A stretch of DNA of 64,000 bases. Source: Actinomyces haliotis. GTDB lineage: Bacteria; Actinomycetota; Actinomycetes; Actinomycetales; Actinomycetaceae. The first letter of the stretch is position 1. Each line of letters starts with the position of its first letter. The notes beneath the pieces were generated by a model that was not told the DNA's origin, did no database searches, and saw only the letters and a program-made list of their open reading frames with translations. A program made the position numbers and the translations under genes. Below, piece after piece: positions 16,029 through 24,486 of the stretch. The stretch lies in NCBI RefSeq assembly GCF_015355765.1, contig NZ_JACWNA010000004.1, positions 62,001 through 126,000 on the forward strand, read 5' to 3'.

Positions 16029-18398
16029 TCAGGCCTCCGCCTTCGTGTGGCTGCGCCCCGGGATGAGGGCGGGGTCCCCGACGACCTCGTACTCGGCGAC
16101 GAGCTTCTTCTCGAGCTTGCTGGCCACGAGGTGCTCGGGAGCGAAGAACCTCGACTCCTGGTACGGGTCCTCCGATGTCGTCGTGTCACCCGTGCGCACG
16201 GAGCGGATCATCGTGATGCAGGCGCACACCATGACGAAGGCGACCATGGCGAGGAAGATGATCGAGAGGGTCCCCTGGATCATCGTGTTGCGGATGACCG
16301 CCTGGGTGTCGGAGACGGCCTGCGCGTCGGTGAGCGTCGGCAGGAGGGCCTTCGCGTCGCGCCACTGCTGGAAGTAGCCCACGCGCGGGTCGGTCGAGAA
16401 GATCTTCTGCCAGGACGCCGTGAAGGTGACGACCGTGTCGAAGACGAGCGGCAGCGCCGGGATCCACGCGTGCTTGAGGTAGCCCTTGCGCACCGTCATG
16501 ACGAGGCACAGGAGCAGCGCCACCGCGGCGATGAGCTGGTTCGCGATGCCGAACAGCGGGTACAGCGTCTGGATGCCGCCGCGCGGGTCGGTGACGCCCA
16601 TGAGGAGCAGCGAGCCCCAGGCCGCGACGACGACCGCCGTGGTGGCCCAGGCGCCCACGTGCCAGGACGGGTCCTTGAACTTGGGCCAGACGTTGCCCAG
16701 CGCGTCGCCGAGCTGGAAGCGCGCCACGCGAGTGACGGCGTCGACGGCGGAGAGGATGAACAGCGCCTCGAACATGATGGCGAAGTGGTACCAGAAGCCC
16801 ATCATCGTCCGGCCTCCACCGATCTGGTGGAGGATGTGCGCCATGCCGACGGAGAGTGTCGGGGCGCCGCCGGTGCGGGAGATGACGCTGGGCTCGCCGA
16901 CGTCGGAGGCGACCTGCTTGAGGGCGTCCGCCCCGGTGTAGGTCTTGGGGTTGCCGTTGGCGTCCCAGGACTCCCAGACGGGCATGAGGGAGTCGCCGTG
17001 AGCGTCGGTGACGCCCATGTTGGAGACGGCGGCGGCCGCGACGTCCTCACGGGACTGGGCGGTGGCGACGACCTGGTCCCCGGCGAGCTTGTCCATGGTG
17101 GCCGCCGAGGTGTTCATGGAGAAGTAGATGCCCGGGGACAGGGACACGGCGGCGGCGAGCGCCATGATCGCGACGAAGGACTCCATGAGCATGCCGGCGT
17201 AGCCGATCATGCGGACCTGGGACTCCTTCTGGATCATCTTCGGGGTCGTGCCCGAGGAGACGGTGGCGTGCATGCCGGACAGGGCGCCGCAGGCGATGGT
17301 GATGAAGAGGAACGGGAAGAGCTTGCCGGCGAAGACCGGGCCGGCGGTGTTGGAGGCGAACTCGGTGACGGCGGCCATCTCCACGACCGGGCGCACGATG
17401 AGGATGCCGGCGGCGAGCACGATGATGGTGCCGACCTTCATGAAGGTGGACAGGTAGTCGCGCGGGGTGAGCAGGACCCACACGGGCAGGACCGCGGCGA
17501 GGAAGCCGTAGACGATCATGGCCCACACGAGGGTGGTGGGGGACAGGTGGAGGTACTGGCCGAAGGAGGACTGGGCCACCCAGCGGCCGCCGATGATGAC
17601 GCCGATGAGGATGGCGAAGCCGACCAGTGACACCTGCGTGATGCGCCCGGGCTGGACGAAGCGCAGCCACAGGCCCATGCAGATGGCGATCGGGATCGTC
17701 ATGCCGACGCTGAAGACGCCCCAGGGGGACTCGGCGAGCGCGTTGACGCAGACCATCGCGAGGACCGCGAGGACGATCATGAGCATGACGAGGACGACGA
17801 CGGTGGCGACGACGCCGCCGATCCGCCCGATCTCGTCGGTGGCCATCTGACCGAGGGACCGGCCGCCACGGCGCATCGAGAGGAACAGGACGAGCATGTC
17901 CTGGACGGCGCCGGCCAGGACGACGCCGAGGATGATCCAGAGCGTCCCGGGCAGGTAGCCCATCTGGGAGGCGAGGACGGGGCCGACGAGCGGTCCGGCG
18001 CCGGCGATGGCGGCGAAGTGGTGGCCGTAGAGGACGACGCGGTGGGTCGGGTCGAAGTCGCGACCGTTGTTGATGCGCTCGGCCGGTGTGGCGTTGGAGT
18101 CGTCGGGCCGCATGATGGTGCGCTGGATGTAGAGCGCGTAGAAGCGGTAGCCGATGGCGTAGGTGCACACGGCGGTGACGACGAACCACACGGTGTTGAC
18201 GTTCTCGCCGCGCACGACGGCGAGCATCCACCAGCCGAGCACGCCGAGCACGGTGACGACGACCCACGTGGCGATCGACCGCGCGGTCCACTTGTGGTGG
18301 GGGCGGACGCCGACCGGGACGCCTGCCTTGTTCCGGATGATGTAGCGCTCTTCCTCCGCCGTGTACGCGGGCAGCGCCTGCTGTTCCTGGGTGTCCAT
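16029..18398 (-). CDS. cstA: Carbon starvation protein CstA (pyruvate/peptide transporter)
   Basis: A 789-residue polytopic membrane protein with roughly 16-18 helices. The CstA signatures are strong: RINNGRDFDPT, VVLYGHHFAAIAGAGPLVGP, GTLWIILGVVLAGAVQD and SMRRGGRSLGQ. Members import pyruvate or peptides as H+ symporters and are induced on carbon starvation. The ATG is preceded by GGCGGAAG. A candidate -10, TAGGCT, lies at 18453-18458 on the minus strand. It forms an operon with ybdD, and the pair is bracketed by family I elements A and B. Confidence 0.95.
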   Translation of the reverse strand: MDTQEQQALPAYTAEEERYIIRNKAGVPVGVRPHHKWTARSIATWVVVTVLGVLGWWMLAVVRGENVNTVWFVVTAVCTYAIGYRFYALYIQRTIMRPDDSNATPAERINNGRDFDPTHRVVLYGHHFAAIAGAGPLVGPVLASQMGYLPGTLWIILGVVLAGAVQDMLVLFLSMRRGGRSLGQMATDEIGRIGGVVATVVVLVMLMIVLAVLAMVCVNALAESPWGVFSVGMTIPIAICMGLWLRFVQPGRITQVSLVGFAILIGVIIGGRWVAQSSFGQYLHLSPTTLVWAMIVYGFLAAVLPVWVLLTPRDYLSTFMKVGTIIVLAAGILIVRPVVEMAAVTEFASNTAGPVFAGKLFPFLFITIACGALSGMHATVSSGTTPKMIQKESQVRMIGYAGMLMESFVAIMALAAAVSLSPGIYFSMNTSAATMDKLAGDQVVATAQSREDVAAAAVSNMGVTDAHGDSLMPVWESWDANGNPKTYTGADALKQVASDVGEPSVISRTGGAPTLSVGMAHILHQIGGGRTMMGFWYHFAIMFEALFILSAVDAVTRVARFQLGDALGNVWPKFKDPSWHVGAWATTAVVVAAWGSLLLMGVTDPRGGIQTLYPLFGIANQLIAAVALLLCLVMTVRKGYLKHAWIPALPLVFDTVVTFTASWQKIFSTDPRVGYFQQWRDAKALLPTLTDAQAVSDTQAVIRNTMIQGTLSIIFLAMVAFVMVCACITMIRSVRTGDTTTSEDPYQESRFFAPEHLVASKLEKKLVAEYEVVGDPALIPGRSHTKAEA

Positions 18399-18520
18399 GA
18401 TGCTTCCGCCTTTGGGAGCTCTAGGGGTGCGCGTGGGGTCGCGCGGGCACGGATGAGCCTAGGTGATCCACAGGGCGGATATCCATGATTCGGGCAGGTC
18501 GGGTCACCGGGCGCTCGCAC

Positions 18521-18640
18521 TGTCCAGAACTCGTCACTTCTGTGTCGGCCACGGCTCCGACGGCACCGGGATACGCGAGATGTCGCGGGTCCGCGCCGCT
18601 GGGTGCGGCTCCTGGGCCTGAAAGTGACGAGTTCTGACCA
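18521..18640. repeat. Palindromic-ended intergenic element, family I, copy B (120 bases)
   Basis: The arms are the variant CAGAACTCGTCACTT on the left and its complement AAGTGACGAGTTCTG on the right. Compared with the other copies, several arm bases are changed at both ends so that pairing is kept. The central motif (ACGCGAGATG, a variant of CCGCRRRATTC) again lies 52 bases from the left end. Confidence 0.78.
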
Positions 18641-18653
18641 GCTCGGGGAGACG

Positions 18654-18693
18654 ACGACGCCCGCTGCCTCCGTCGGGAGGCGGCGGGCGTCGT
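18654..18693 (-). terminator. Terminator of the phosphoribosyltransferase gene
   Basis: ACGACGCCCGC-GCCTCC and complementary GGAGGC-GCGGGCGTCGT form a long stem, 12 bases after the stop codon on the minus strand. Confidence 0.8.
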
Positions 18694-18704
18694 GGCCGGG
18701 GATA

Positions 18705-19349
18705 TCAGTCCTGGGTGCGGGCGTCGGCCTGGTCGGCCGCCTCCTGGTCCGCCTCCGTGACGGGGGCACCGGTCTGCGCCGCGACGGAGGCCGGCGTGAT
18801 GACCGGCAGGACCGACCAGGGGAAGTTGATCCACTTGTCCGTCTCGCGCCAGCAGTAGTCGGGCTCGAAGACGCTGCGCGGCTTGCGGTAGATGACGGCG
18901 CTCCGAGCGTCCACCGGCACGGACTCGCCGCCCAGGGCGAGGCCCTGGTGCTGGAGGAGCTCCATGACCATCTTGAGGGTCTTGCCGGAGTCGGCGACGT
19001 CGTCGACGACGAGGACCTTCTTGCCGGGCAGCTCGGAGGCGTCCATGAGCGGGGGCAGGACGACGGGCTCCTCGAGGGTCTCGCCGACGCCCGTGTAGAA
19101 CTCGACGTTCATGGCTCCCATGGCCTTGATGCCGATCGCGTAGCCGATGGCGCCGGCGGGGATGAGGCCGCCGCGGGCGATCGCGATGATGAGGTCCGGG
19201 ATCCACCCGGAGGCGACGATCTGCGCGGAGAGCTCGCGCTCCGCCTGTCCGAAGAGCTCCCAGGTGAGCTCCTCGCGGTCGGGGGCCGCGTCCGAGGTGG
19301 CGCCGTCGTCGAAGGGCTTGCGGGTGGTGGTGCTCTGCTCGTCGCTCAC
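18705..19349 (-). CDS. Purine phosphoribosyltransferase family protein
   Basis: A 214-residue type I phosphoribosyltransferase. The PRPP-binding loop is VLVVDDVADSGKTLKM, with the flexible-loop region IAIARGGLIPA upstream and a hood-like end with WINFPW. Sequence style matches the Gpt/xanthine-guanine or small orphan PRT family, which salvage purine bases onto PRPP; the base specificity cannot be read safely. I choose the GTG at 19349 because TACGAT stands seven bases upstream as a -10 for a leaderless message; the longer frame to 19433 adds 28 low-complexity residues. Divergent from the deoxynucleoside kinase, another nucleotide-salvage gene. Confidence 0.85.
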   Translation of the reverse strand: MSDEQSTTTRKPFDDGATSDAAPDREELTWELFGQAERELSAQIVASGWIPDLIIAIARGGLIPAGAIGYAIGIKAMGAMNVEFYTGVGETLEEPVVLPPLMDASELPGKKVLVVDDVADSGKTLKMVMELLQHQGLALGGESVPVDARSAVIYRKPRSVFEPDYCWRETDKWINFPWSVLPVITPASVAAQTGAPVTEADQEAADQADARTQD

Positions 19350-19540
19350 CCTCCTGATCGTAGCGGCCCCGCCGCGGAGTGCCGAGCGGGGCGCCGGAAC
19401 CCGGGACCCGTCGGACGCACCCGCCGGACGCATCTCACGCCGGCGCTTCTTCCTCCGCGCGCCCCGCGCCCCTACGCTCGCGGGGCCGCGACGCCGCCCG
19501 GGCGCCGCGCTCCCCGTGCCCTACGCAGGAAGATGAGGTC

Positions 19541-20224
19541 GTGTCGGTGATCGTGGTGGGAGGCGCCATCGGCGCCGGCAAGACGACGACGGCCCGCCTG
19601 CTCGGCGAGCACCTCGACTCCGAGGTCTTCTACGAGGACGTCACCTCCTCCAAGATCCTGCCGCTCTTCTACACGGCGCCGCCCGAGGAGCAGGCCGCCC
19701 GTCGCTACCCCTTCATGCTGCAGCTCGAGTTCCTCTCCAGTCGCTTCCGCTCCATCAAGGCCGCGCTCGCCAACGACGACAACGTGCTGGACCGCTCCAT
19801 CTACGAGGACTGGTACTTCGCCAAGGTCAACACCGATCTGGGCCGGATCAGCCCCGACGAGTTCACGCTCTACGAGGGCCTCCTCGACAACATGCTCGAG
19901 GAGATCGACGGCATGCCCAAGAAGTCGCCCGACCTCTTCGTCTACCTGCGCGCCCCCTTCGACGTCCTCATGGGACGCATCGCCACCCGCGGCCGCGACT
20001 TCGAGCAGGCCTCCTCCCTCGTCGACTACTACCGGCGCCTGTGGGAGGGTTACGACGAGTGGGTCTACGACTCCTACGACGCCTCGCAGGTCCTCACCGT
20101 CGACACCGAGCACCTCGACCTCGCCACCGAGCCCGAGCACGTCGGCGAGCTCAACACGGCCGTCGACGCCGCGCTCGCGGACGTGCGGGCTGGCCGGCCG
20201 CTGTCCGTCCCACGCATCGGCTGA
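19541..20224 (+). CDS. Deoxynucleoside kinase
   Basis: A 227-residue kinase of the dNK/dGK family. The Walker A loop GAIGAGKTT is at residues 8-16, the DRS motif (NVLDRSIYED) at about 82-90, and an arginine-rich lid (MGRIATRGRDFE) follows. It would phosphorylate deoxyadenosine, deoxyguanosine or deoxycytidine for dNTP salvage. The GTG at 19541 has AGGAAG ten to fifteen bases upstream; an alternative GTG two codons later is possible. A longer open frame to 19379 is low-complexity and not part of the family. Confidence 0.88.
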   Translation: MSVIVVGGAIGAGKTTTARLLGEHLDSEVFYEDVTSSKILPLFYTAPPEEQAARRYPFMLQLEFLSSRFRSIKAALANDDNVLDRSIYEDWYFAKVNTDLGRISPDEFTLYEGLLDNMLEEIDGMPKKSPDLFVYLRAPFDVLMGRIATRGRDFEQASSLVDYYRRLWEGYDEWVYDSYDASQVLTVDTEHLDLATEPEHVGELNTAVDAALADVRAGRPLSVPRIG

Positions 20225-20300
20225 CGCTGCGGCTGAGGGGGCGACGGCGGGCTCCGTCCCGACGACGGCGCCCGTTCACGCCGTCGTGCCCCGGTGCGGC

Positions 20301-20315
20301 TAGCCTGGCGGCGTG
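20301..20315 (+). promoter_or_regulatory. -10 hexamer for leaderless AspT/YidE-type gene
   Basis: TAGCCT (20301-20306), six bases, then GTG at 20313. Confidence 0.55.
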
Positions 20316-21899
20316 CCCGACTTCCTGACCCCGGTGGTCGACGTCCTCGTCGCCACGCCCCTGCTCACGGTCTGCCTCACCATCGCCCTGGGCACCGCCG
20401 TCGGGCAGATACCCTTTGGGCCCATCCGCTTCGGCGCCGCCGGGGCCCTCTTCGTCGGCCTCGCCATCGGCGCCCTCGACCCTCGCATCGGCGCCGACCT
20501 CGACCTGCTGCGCTCCCTCGGCCTCGCCCTGTTCTGCTACACGGTCGGCATCGGAGCCGGCGGCACCTTCTTCCGCGACCTGCGCCGCCAGCTGCCGATC
20601 ATGGCGCTGTGCGTCGCCGCCCTCGTGGTCGCCGGGGGAGCGGGCGCCCTCTACTCCCACCTCACCGGGGTGAGCGCCGCGATGGACTCCGGCGCCTACG
20701 CCGGGGCGCTCACCTCCCCGGTCCTCGACGCCGCCATCGAGGCGGCCGGCAGCCAGGAGCCGAGCGTCGGCTACGCCCTCGCCTACCCCGTGGGCGTCGC
20801 CGTCGCCATCATCATCGTCGCCGCCGTCATCAACCGGCCCTGGCCGGGTCGGCGCGACCCCCGCCCCGCCTCCGCCGACGGCCTCACGGCCGCGAGCGTC
20901 TACCTCCTCCAGGGTGTGCGCCTCGACGAGATGCCGGCCTTCAAGGAGAACCGCATCCGAATCTCCTACCTCGAGCGCGACGGCGCCACCCGCGTCGCCC
21001 GCCCCGGCGAGGAGCTCCTGCCGGGGGACAAGGTCGTCATCGTCGGCTCGCCCGCCAACCTCGACGACGCCGTCCACGAGCTCGGCACCGGATTCAACCG
21101 CTGCCTCGCCAAGGACCGCACCCACGTCGACTTCCGCCGCCTCACCGTCTCCTCGACGCGCGTCGCGGGCCTCACCATCGGCGAGCTCGACATGCACGGC
21201 CGCTTCCAGGGTGTCATCACCCGCGTCAAGCGCGGCGACCTCGACCTGCTGGCCCGCGACGACCTCGTGCTCGAGCTCGGCGACCGCGTCATGGCCGTCG
21301 TGCCGAGCGAGCAGCTCGAGCCGGCCGCCGACTTCTTCGGTGACTCCGAGCGCTCCATCGGTCAGATCGACGCCTTCAGCGTCGGCATCGGACTGGGGTT
21401 GGGGATCCTCATCGGGCTCGTGCCCGTGCCCCTGCCCGGCGGCATCACCCTCAAGCTGGGAGTCGCCGCGGGGCCGCTCGTGGTCGGGATGGTGCTGGGC
21501 TGGCGCGAGCGCACGGGCCCCTTCGTCTGGGTGCTGCCGCACGCCGCGAACTCCGTCATCCGCCAGCTCGGGCTCCTGTTCTTCCTCACCGCGATCGGGC
21601 TGGCGTCCGGGCAGGCCTTCGCCCAGGCCGCGTGGTCGATGACGGGCCTCAAGGTAGGGGTGCTCGGCGCCCTCATCGTCGCGGTCAACGCGCTCGTCCT
21701 CCTGGCGGGGGCTCGGTGGGCGGGTGTGAGCGCGCCTCGCGCCGCCGGTGGGCTGGCCGGGCTCGTGGGGCAGCCCGCGATCCTCGCCTTCGCCCTGTCC
21801 AAGCGCGACGACGAGCGCGTCGAGGCCGGTTACGCGACGCTCTTCGCGCTGGCGATCGTCGTCAAGATCGTCATGGTGCAGGTGCTCGTGGCGCTGTGA
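20313..21899 (+). CDS. AspT/YidE/YbjL-type transporter with TrkA-C domains
   Basis: A 528-residue membrane protein with two blocks of five to six helices (about 1-175 and 355-528) that flank a soluble central region. The central part (about 190-345) contains two RCK_C/TrkA-C-like modules (PGEELLPGDKVVIVGS and LELGDRVMAVVPS). This is the architecture of the aspartate:alanine antiporter family, in which AspT exchanges aspartate for alanine; YidE and YbjL have unknown or succinate/glutamate-exporting roles. The substrate here is therefore uncertain. Glycine-rich membrane helices near the end (GGLAGLVGQPAILAFA) match the family. The gene appears leaderless. Confidence 0.9.
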   Translation: MPDFLTPVVDVLVATPLLTVCLTIALGTAVGQIPFGPIRFGAAGALFVGLAIGALDPRIGADLDLLRSLGLALFCYTVGIGAGGTFFRDLRRQLPIMALCVAALVVAGGAGALYSHLTGVSAAMDSGAYAGALTSPVLDAAIEAAGSQEPSVGYALAYPVGVAVAIIIVAAVINRPWPGRRDPRPASADGLTAASVYLLQGVRLDEMPAFKENRIRISYLERDGATRVARPGEELLPGDKVVIVGSPANLDDAVHELGTGFNRCLAKDRTHVDFRRLTVSSTRVAGLTIGELDMHGRFQGVITRVKRGDLDLLARDDLVLELGDRVMAVVPSEQLEPAADFFGDSERSIGQIDAFSVGIGLGLGILIGLVPVPLPGGITLKLGVAAGPLVVGMVLGWRERTGPFVWVLPHAANSVIRQLGLLFFLTAIGLASGQAFAQAAWSMTGLKVGVLGALIVAVNALVLLAGARWAGVSAPRAAGGLAGLVGQPAILAFALSKRDDERVEAGYATLFALAIVVKIVMVQVLVAL

Positions 21900-21920
21900 C
21901 CCGGAGTCTGAGCTGAGCCC

Positions 21921-22039
21921 GTCCACCAGGGCGGCCCAGGGCGGCGTGGTCGGCCGCGGGGGCGGCGACAAATCGCTGTGACCTGCACAGACAACAACTG
22001 CAACGATCTGGGTGCGGGTTCTGACGCGCCCTGGTGGAC
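21921..22039. repeat. Palindromic-ended intergenic element, family II, copy E (119 bases)
   Basis: The arms are GTCCACCAGGGCG and its exact complement. At 58 bases from the left end stands TGACCTGCACAGACA, nearly the same core and exactly the same offset as in copies F and G, although the arms are unrelated. It fills most of the gap between the convergent transporter and lysR genes. The phrase AACGATCTGGGTG is also shared with copy C. Confidence 0.75.
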
Positions 22040-22047
22040 AGTCGCGG

Positions 22048-22938
22048 CTACCCCGCGACGCCCGGAGCGACGACGGCGATGACCGCCTGAGCCTCCGGGC
22101 GCAGCCGTCCTGAGCGCGGCGTGACGAGCCGCAGGAGGCGGCGCAGGTCCAGGGCGACCGGTACCTGCACGACCTCCCCGGCGTCGAGCGCCGACTGCGC
22201 GGCGGCCCGGGCGAGGACCGCGTGCGAGCCGGAGTGCCGCACCGCCGTGAGCACGGCGGCGTTCGACCCCAGGACGCGGGCGTCACCCGGCAGCGCGGTC
22301 GCGCGCTCGGTGAGCGCCCGGGCGAGGACCTCGCGCGCGCCCGACCCCTCCTCGCGCAGGACGAGTGAGCCGGCCCTCGTCGGGCTGATGAGCTCGGTGT
22401 GCGTGACCGCTCCGCTGCGTCGCGCCCACGGGTGCTCCGGGGCGACGACGAGGACGAGCTCGTCGTGCGCCACGACCTGCTCCTCCAGGGAGTCGGCGAC
22501 GCTGGCGCCCTCGATGAAGCCGATCTCGGCCTCCCCGGCCAGGACGCGGGCCTGGACGCGCTCGGAGTTGCAGACCTCCACCTGCGTGGTCACCGGGCAC
22601 CCGCCCAGCCAGACCGGCAGGAGCTGCTCGGCGATCGTGTAGGAGGCGGCCACGCGCACGGGCGACGGTGCCCCGCGCAGGGTGTCGACGACGCGGCCGA
22701 CCTCGTCGAGAGCGTCGAGGGCGGGCCGGGCGCGGGTGAGGACCTCCTGTCCTGCCGGTGTGAGACGCGTCCCTCCTGGGGCTCGTTCGAGCAGGGCAGT
22801 GCCTGCAACGGCCTCGAGGCGAGCGAGGGTGGCGGAGACGGTCGGCTGTGCCAGGCTGAGGCGCTGCGCCGCGGCGGAGATCGACCCGGCCTCGGCGACG
22901 GCGATGAGTGCCTCGAGCTGGGCGGTCGTCGGACGCAT
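22048..22938 (-). CDS. LysR-type transcriptional regulator
   Basis: A 296-residue LysR protein. Residues ~3-62 form the winged helix (QLEALIAVAEAGSISAAAQR, QPTVSATLARLE), followed by a linker helix and a two-lobed effector domain with the usual IGFIEG and LVVAPEHPWA segments. It is divergently paired with yeiH, the classic CbbR/CysB/YeiE-like arrangement, so it probably controls the YeiH transporter. Its ATG has TAGTGT six bases upstream on the minus strand, suggesting a leaderless mRNA and an extremely compact shared promoter. Confidence 0.94.
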   Translation of the reverse strand: MRPTTAQLEALIAVAEAGSISAAAQRLSLAQPTVSATLARLEAVAGTALLERAPGGTRLTPAGQEVLTRARPALDALDEVGRVVDTLRGAPSPVRVAASYTIAEQLLPVWLGGCPVTTQVEVCNSERVQARVLAGEAEIGFIEGASVADSLEEQVVAHDELVLVVAPEHPWARRSGAVTHTELISPTRAGSLVLREEGSGAREVLARALTERATALPGDARVLGSNAAVLTAVRHSGSHAVLARAAAQSALDAGEVVQVPVALDLRRLLRLVTPRSGRLRPEAQAVIAVVAPGVAG

Positions 22939-22952
22939 AGCCTCACACTATG
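22936..22952. promoter_or_regulatory. Overlapping divergent leaderless promoters of lysR and yeiH
   Basis: On the plus strand TAGCCT (22938-22943) is six bases before an ATG at 22950. On the minus strand TAGTGT (22950-22945) is six bases before the lysR ATG at 22938. The two -10 hexamers are separated by one base, so the polymerases must exclude each other here. Confidence 0.6.
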
Positions 22953-23012
22953 CCCCCTGCGAGACGATGCCCGTTGCCGCGCCCCGACCCCGGGCACATG
23001 ATCGGCCGGTGA
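22950..23012 (+). CDS. Possible 20-residue leader peptide upstream of yeiH
   Basis: An ATG at the predicted transcription start opens a 20-codon frame (MPPARRCPLPRPDPGHMIGR) whose TGA overlaps the yeiH GTG in a GTGA junction. The proline- and arginine-rich content and the stop/start overlap suggest translational coupling or an attenuating leader. It may be chance; there is no homology evidence. Confidence 0.4.
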   Translation: MPPARRCPLPRPDPGHMIGR

Positions 23013-24079
23013 GCACCCCACCCGCCTCCCCCAGCACCTCCGGCTCAGGCATCGGCACGACCCTCGTCGCCGCCTGGCCCGGCATCATCCTGTGCGGCCT
23101 CGTCGCACTCGCCGCCACCCTCGTCAACGACGCCGTGCCGCTGCTGTCCTCGATGCTCGTGGCGATCCTCGTCGGGCTCGCCCTGCGCAACTTCGGCGCC
23201 GTCCCCACCCTCGCCCAGCCCGGCCTCAAGGTCACCGGCAGGACCGTCCTGCGCGCCGGCGTCGTCCTCCTGGGACTCCGGCTCTCGCTGCCGGCCGTCG
23301 CCGCCCTCGGCTGGGGCGCCATCGTCGTCGTCGCCCTCACCGTCACCTGCGTCTTCGCCGCGACGCTGTGGATGGGGCGCGTCCTCGGCGTCCCCCACGC
23401 CACGACGCTCCTCACCGCGACCGGCACCGCGATCTGCGGCGCCGCCGCCGTCGCCGGGATGAGCGCCGTCGTCCAGTCCGACGGCGAGGACGATGACGTT
23501 GACGAGGGCGCCGCCGCCGCCATCGCCTCCGTCACCCTCTTCGGCACCCTCGCGATCCTCCTCCTGCCGGTCCTCGTGCGCGCCCTCGGGCTCGGCGTCA
23601 CCGCCTCCGGCGTGTGGGTCGGCGCCTCCGTCCACGAGGTCGGGCAGGTCGTCGCCGCCGCCGGGCTCGTCTCCTCCGCCGTGCTCGACGTCGCCGTCGT
23701 CGCCAAGCTGGGGCGCGTCGTCCTCCTCGCGCCGCTCGTCGCCGTCCTCGGCGTGCTCGAGCGCCGGCGGTCCGGGGGCCGCGCCACCGACGGCGCGGCG
23801 GCCCGACGCAGCGCCCCGCTCGTCCCGCTCTTCGTCGTCGGCTTCCTCGTCGCCGTCATCGTCCGCTCCGTCGCCGACACGCACGTGAGTGCCGACGTGT
23901 GGGGCTGGTGCAACACCGTCGCGACCTTCCTGCTCACCATGGCGATGTGCGCGATGGGGGCCGGGGTCAGCCTGCGGCGCCTCGCGCGCACCGGGGCCCG
24001 GTCCCTTGCCCTGGGCGCCTGTGCGGGCGTCGTCTCCGCCGTCGTGTCGCTCGCCGGCGTGCTCCTGCTCGTGCGCTGA
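23009..24079 (+). CDS. YeiH family (UPF0324) sulfate-exporter-like membrane protein
   Basis: A 356-residue protein with ten or so membrane helices. Family features include LLSSMLVAILVGLALRN, TVLRAGVVLLGLRLS, a TATGTAICGAAAVAG segment, SVHEVGQVVAAAG, and the final MAMCAMGAGVSLRRL. YeiH/UPF0324 proteins are proposed anion (sulfite or sulfonate) exporters, often controlled by an adjacent LysR regulator, exactly the arrangement here. An ATG at 22967 in the same frame would add 14 residues; I favour GTG 23009 because it overlaps the stop of the short leader frame. Confidence 0.88.
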   Translation: MSTPPASPSTSGSGIGTTLVAAWPGIILCGLVALAATLVNDAVPLLSSMLVAILVGLALRNFGAVPTLAQPGLKVTGRTVLRAGVVLLGLRLSLPAVAALGWGAIVVVALTVTCVFAATLWMGRVLGVPHATTLLTATGTAICGAAAVAGMSAVVQSDGEDDDVDEGAAAAIASVTLFGTLAILLLPVLVRALGLGVTASGVWVGASVHEVGQVVAAAGLVSSAVLDVAVVAKLGRVVLLAPLVAVLGVLERRRSGGRATDGAAARRSAPLVPLFVVGFLVAVIVRSVADTHVSADVWGWCNTVATFLLTMAMCAMGAGVSLRRLARTGARSLALGACAGVVSAVVSLAGVLLLVR

Positions 24080-24126
24080 GCGCCGGAGGGGCCGCGTCCG
24101 GGACCCGCCTGGGGCACGATGGAGCC

Positions 24127-24438
24127 ATGCTTCTCGCCTTCTCCGTGTCCCCCACCACTACCGACGCCCCCGACGGCTCCGTCTCCGAGGCGGTCGCCGC
24201 CGCCATCAAGGTGGTGCGCGACTCCGGCCTGCCCAACGAGACCACCTCGATGTTCACGACCCTCGAGGGGGAGTGGGACGAGGTCATGGCCGTCGTCAAG
24301 GACGCCACCCAGGCCGTCGCCGCCGCGAGCCCGCGCGTCTCCCTCGTCATCAAGGCCGACATCCGCCCCGGCTGGGACGGTCAGATGACCGCCAAGGTCG
24401 ACCGCGTCAACGCGATCCTCGACGGCAAGCAGGACTGA
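24127..24438 (+). CDS. MTH1187/YqgV-type thiamine-binding-fold protein
   Basis: A 103-residue protein with the ferredoxin-like fold pattern of the MTH1187 (DUF77) family: MLLAFSVSP at the start, SVSEAVAAAIKVVRDSGL, ETTSMFTTLEGEWDEVM and a final SLVIKADIR strand. Family members bind thiamine and some are the substrate-binding part of thiamine transporters; others are stand-alone. There is no transporter next to it, so the role is unclear. It lies between the yeiH exporter gene and the nucleosidase. Confidence 0.85.
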   Translation: MLLAFSVSPTTTDAPDGSVSEAVAAAIKVVRDSGLPNETTSMFTTLEGEWDEVMAVVKDATQAVAAASPRVSLVIKADIRPGWDGQMTAKVDRVNAILDGKQD

Positions 24439-24486
24439 GGACGGTCCGGCCGGGTCTCCCCGCCCGGACCATCGCGGCCCACCCCG

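Larger units (their letters stand above)
18399..18704. other. Intergenic stretch upstream of cstA: promoter, element B, terminator
   Basis: This 306-base gap contains the cstA leader and its -10 candidate (TAGGCT on the minus strand, 18453-18458), element B (18521-18640) and the terminator of the phosphoribosyltransferase (18654-18693). No coding sequence is seen. Confidence 0.7.
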
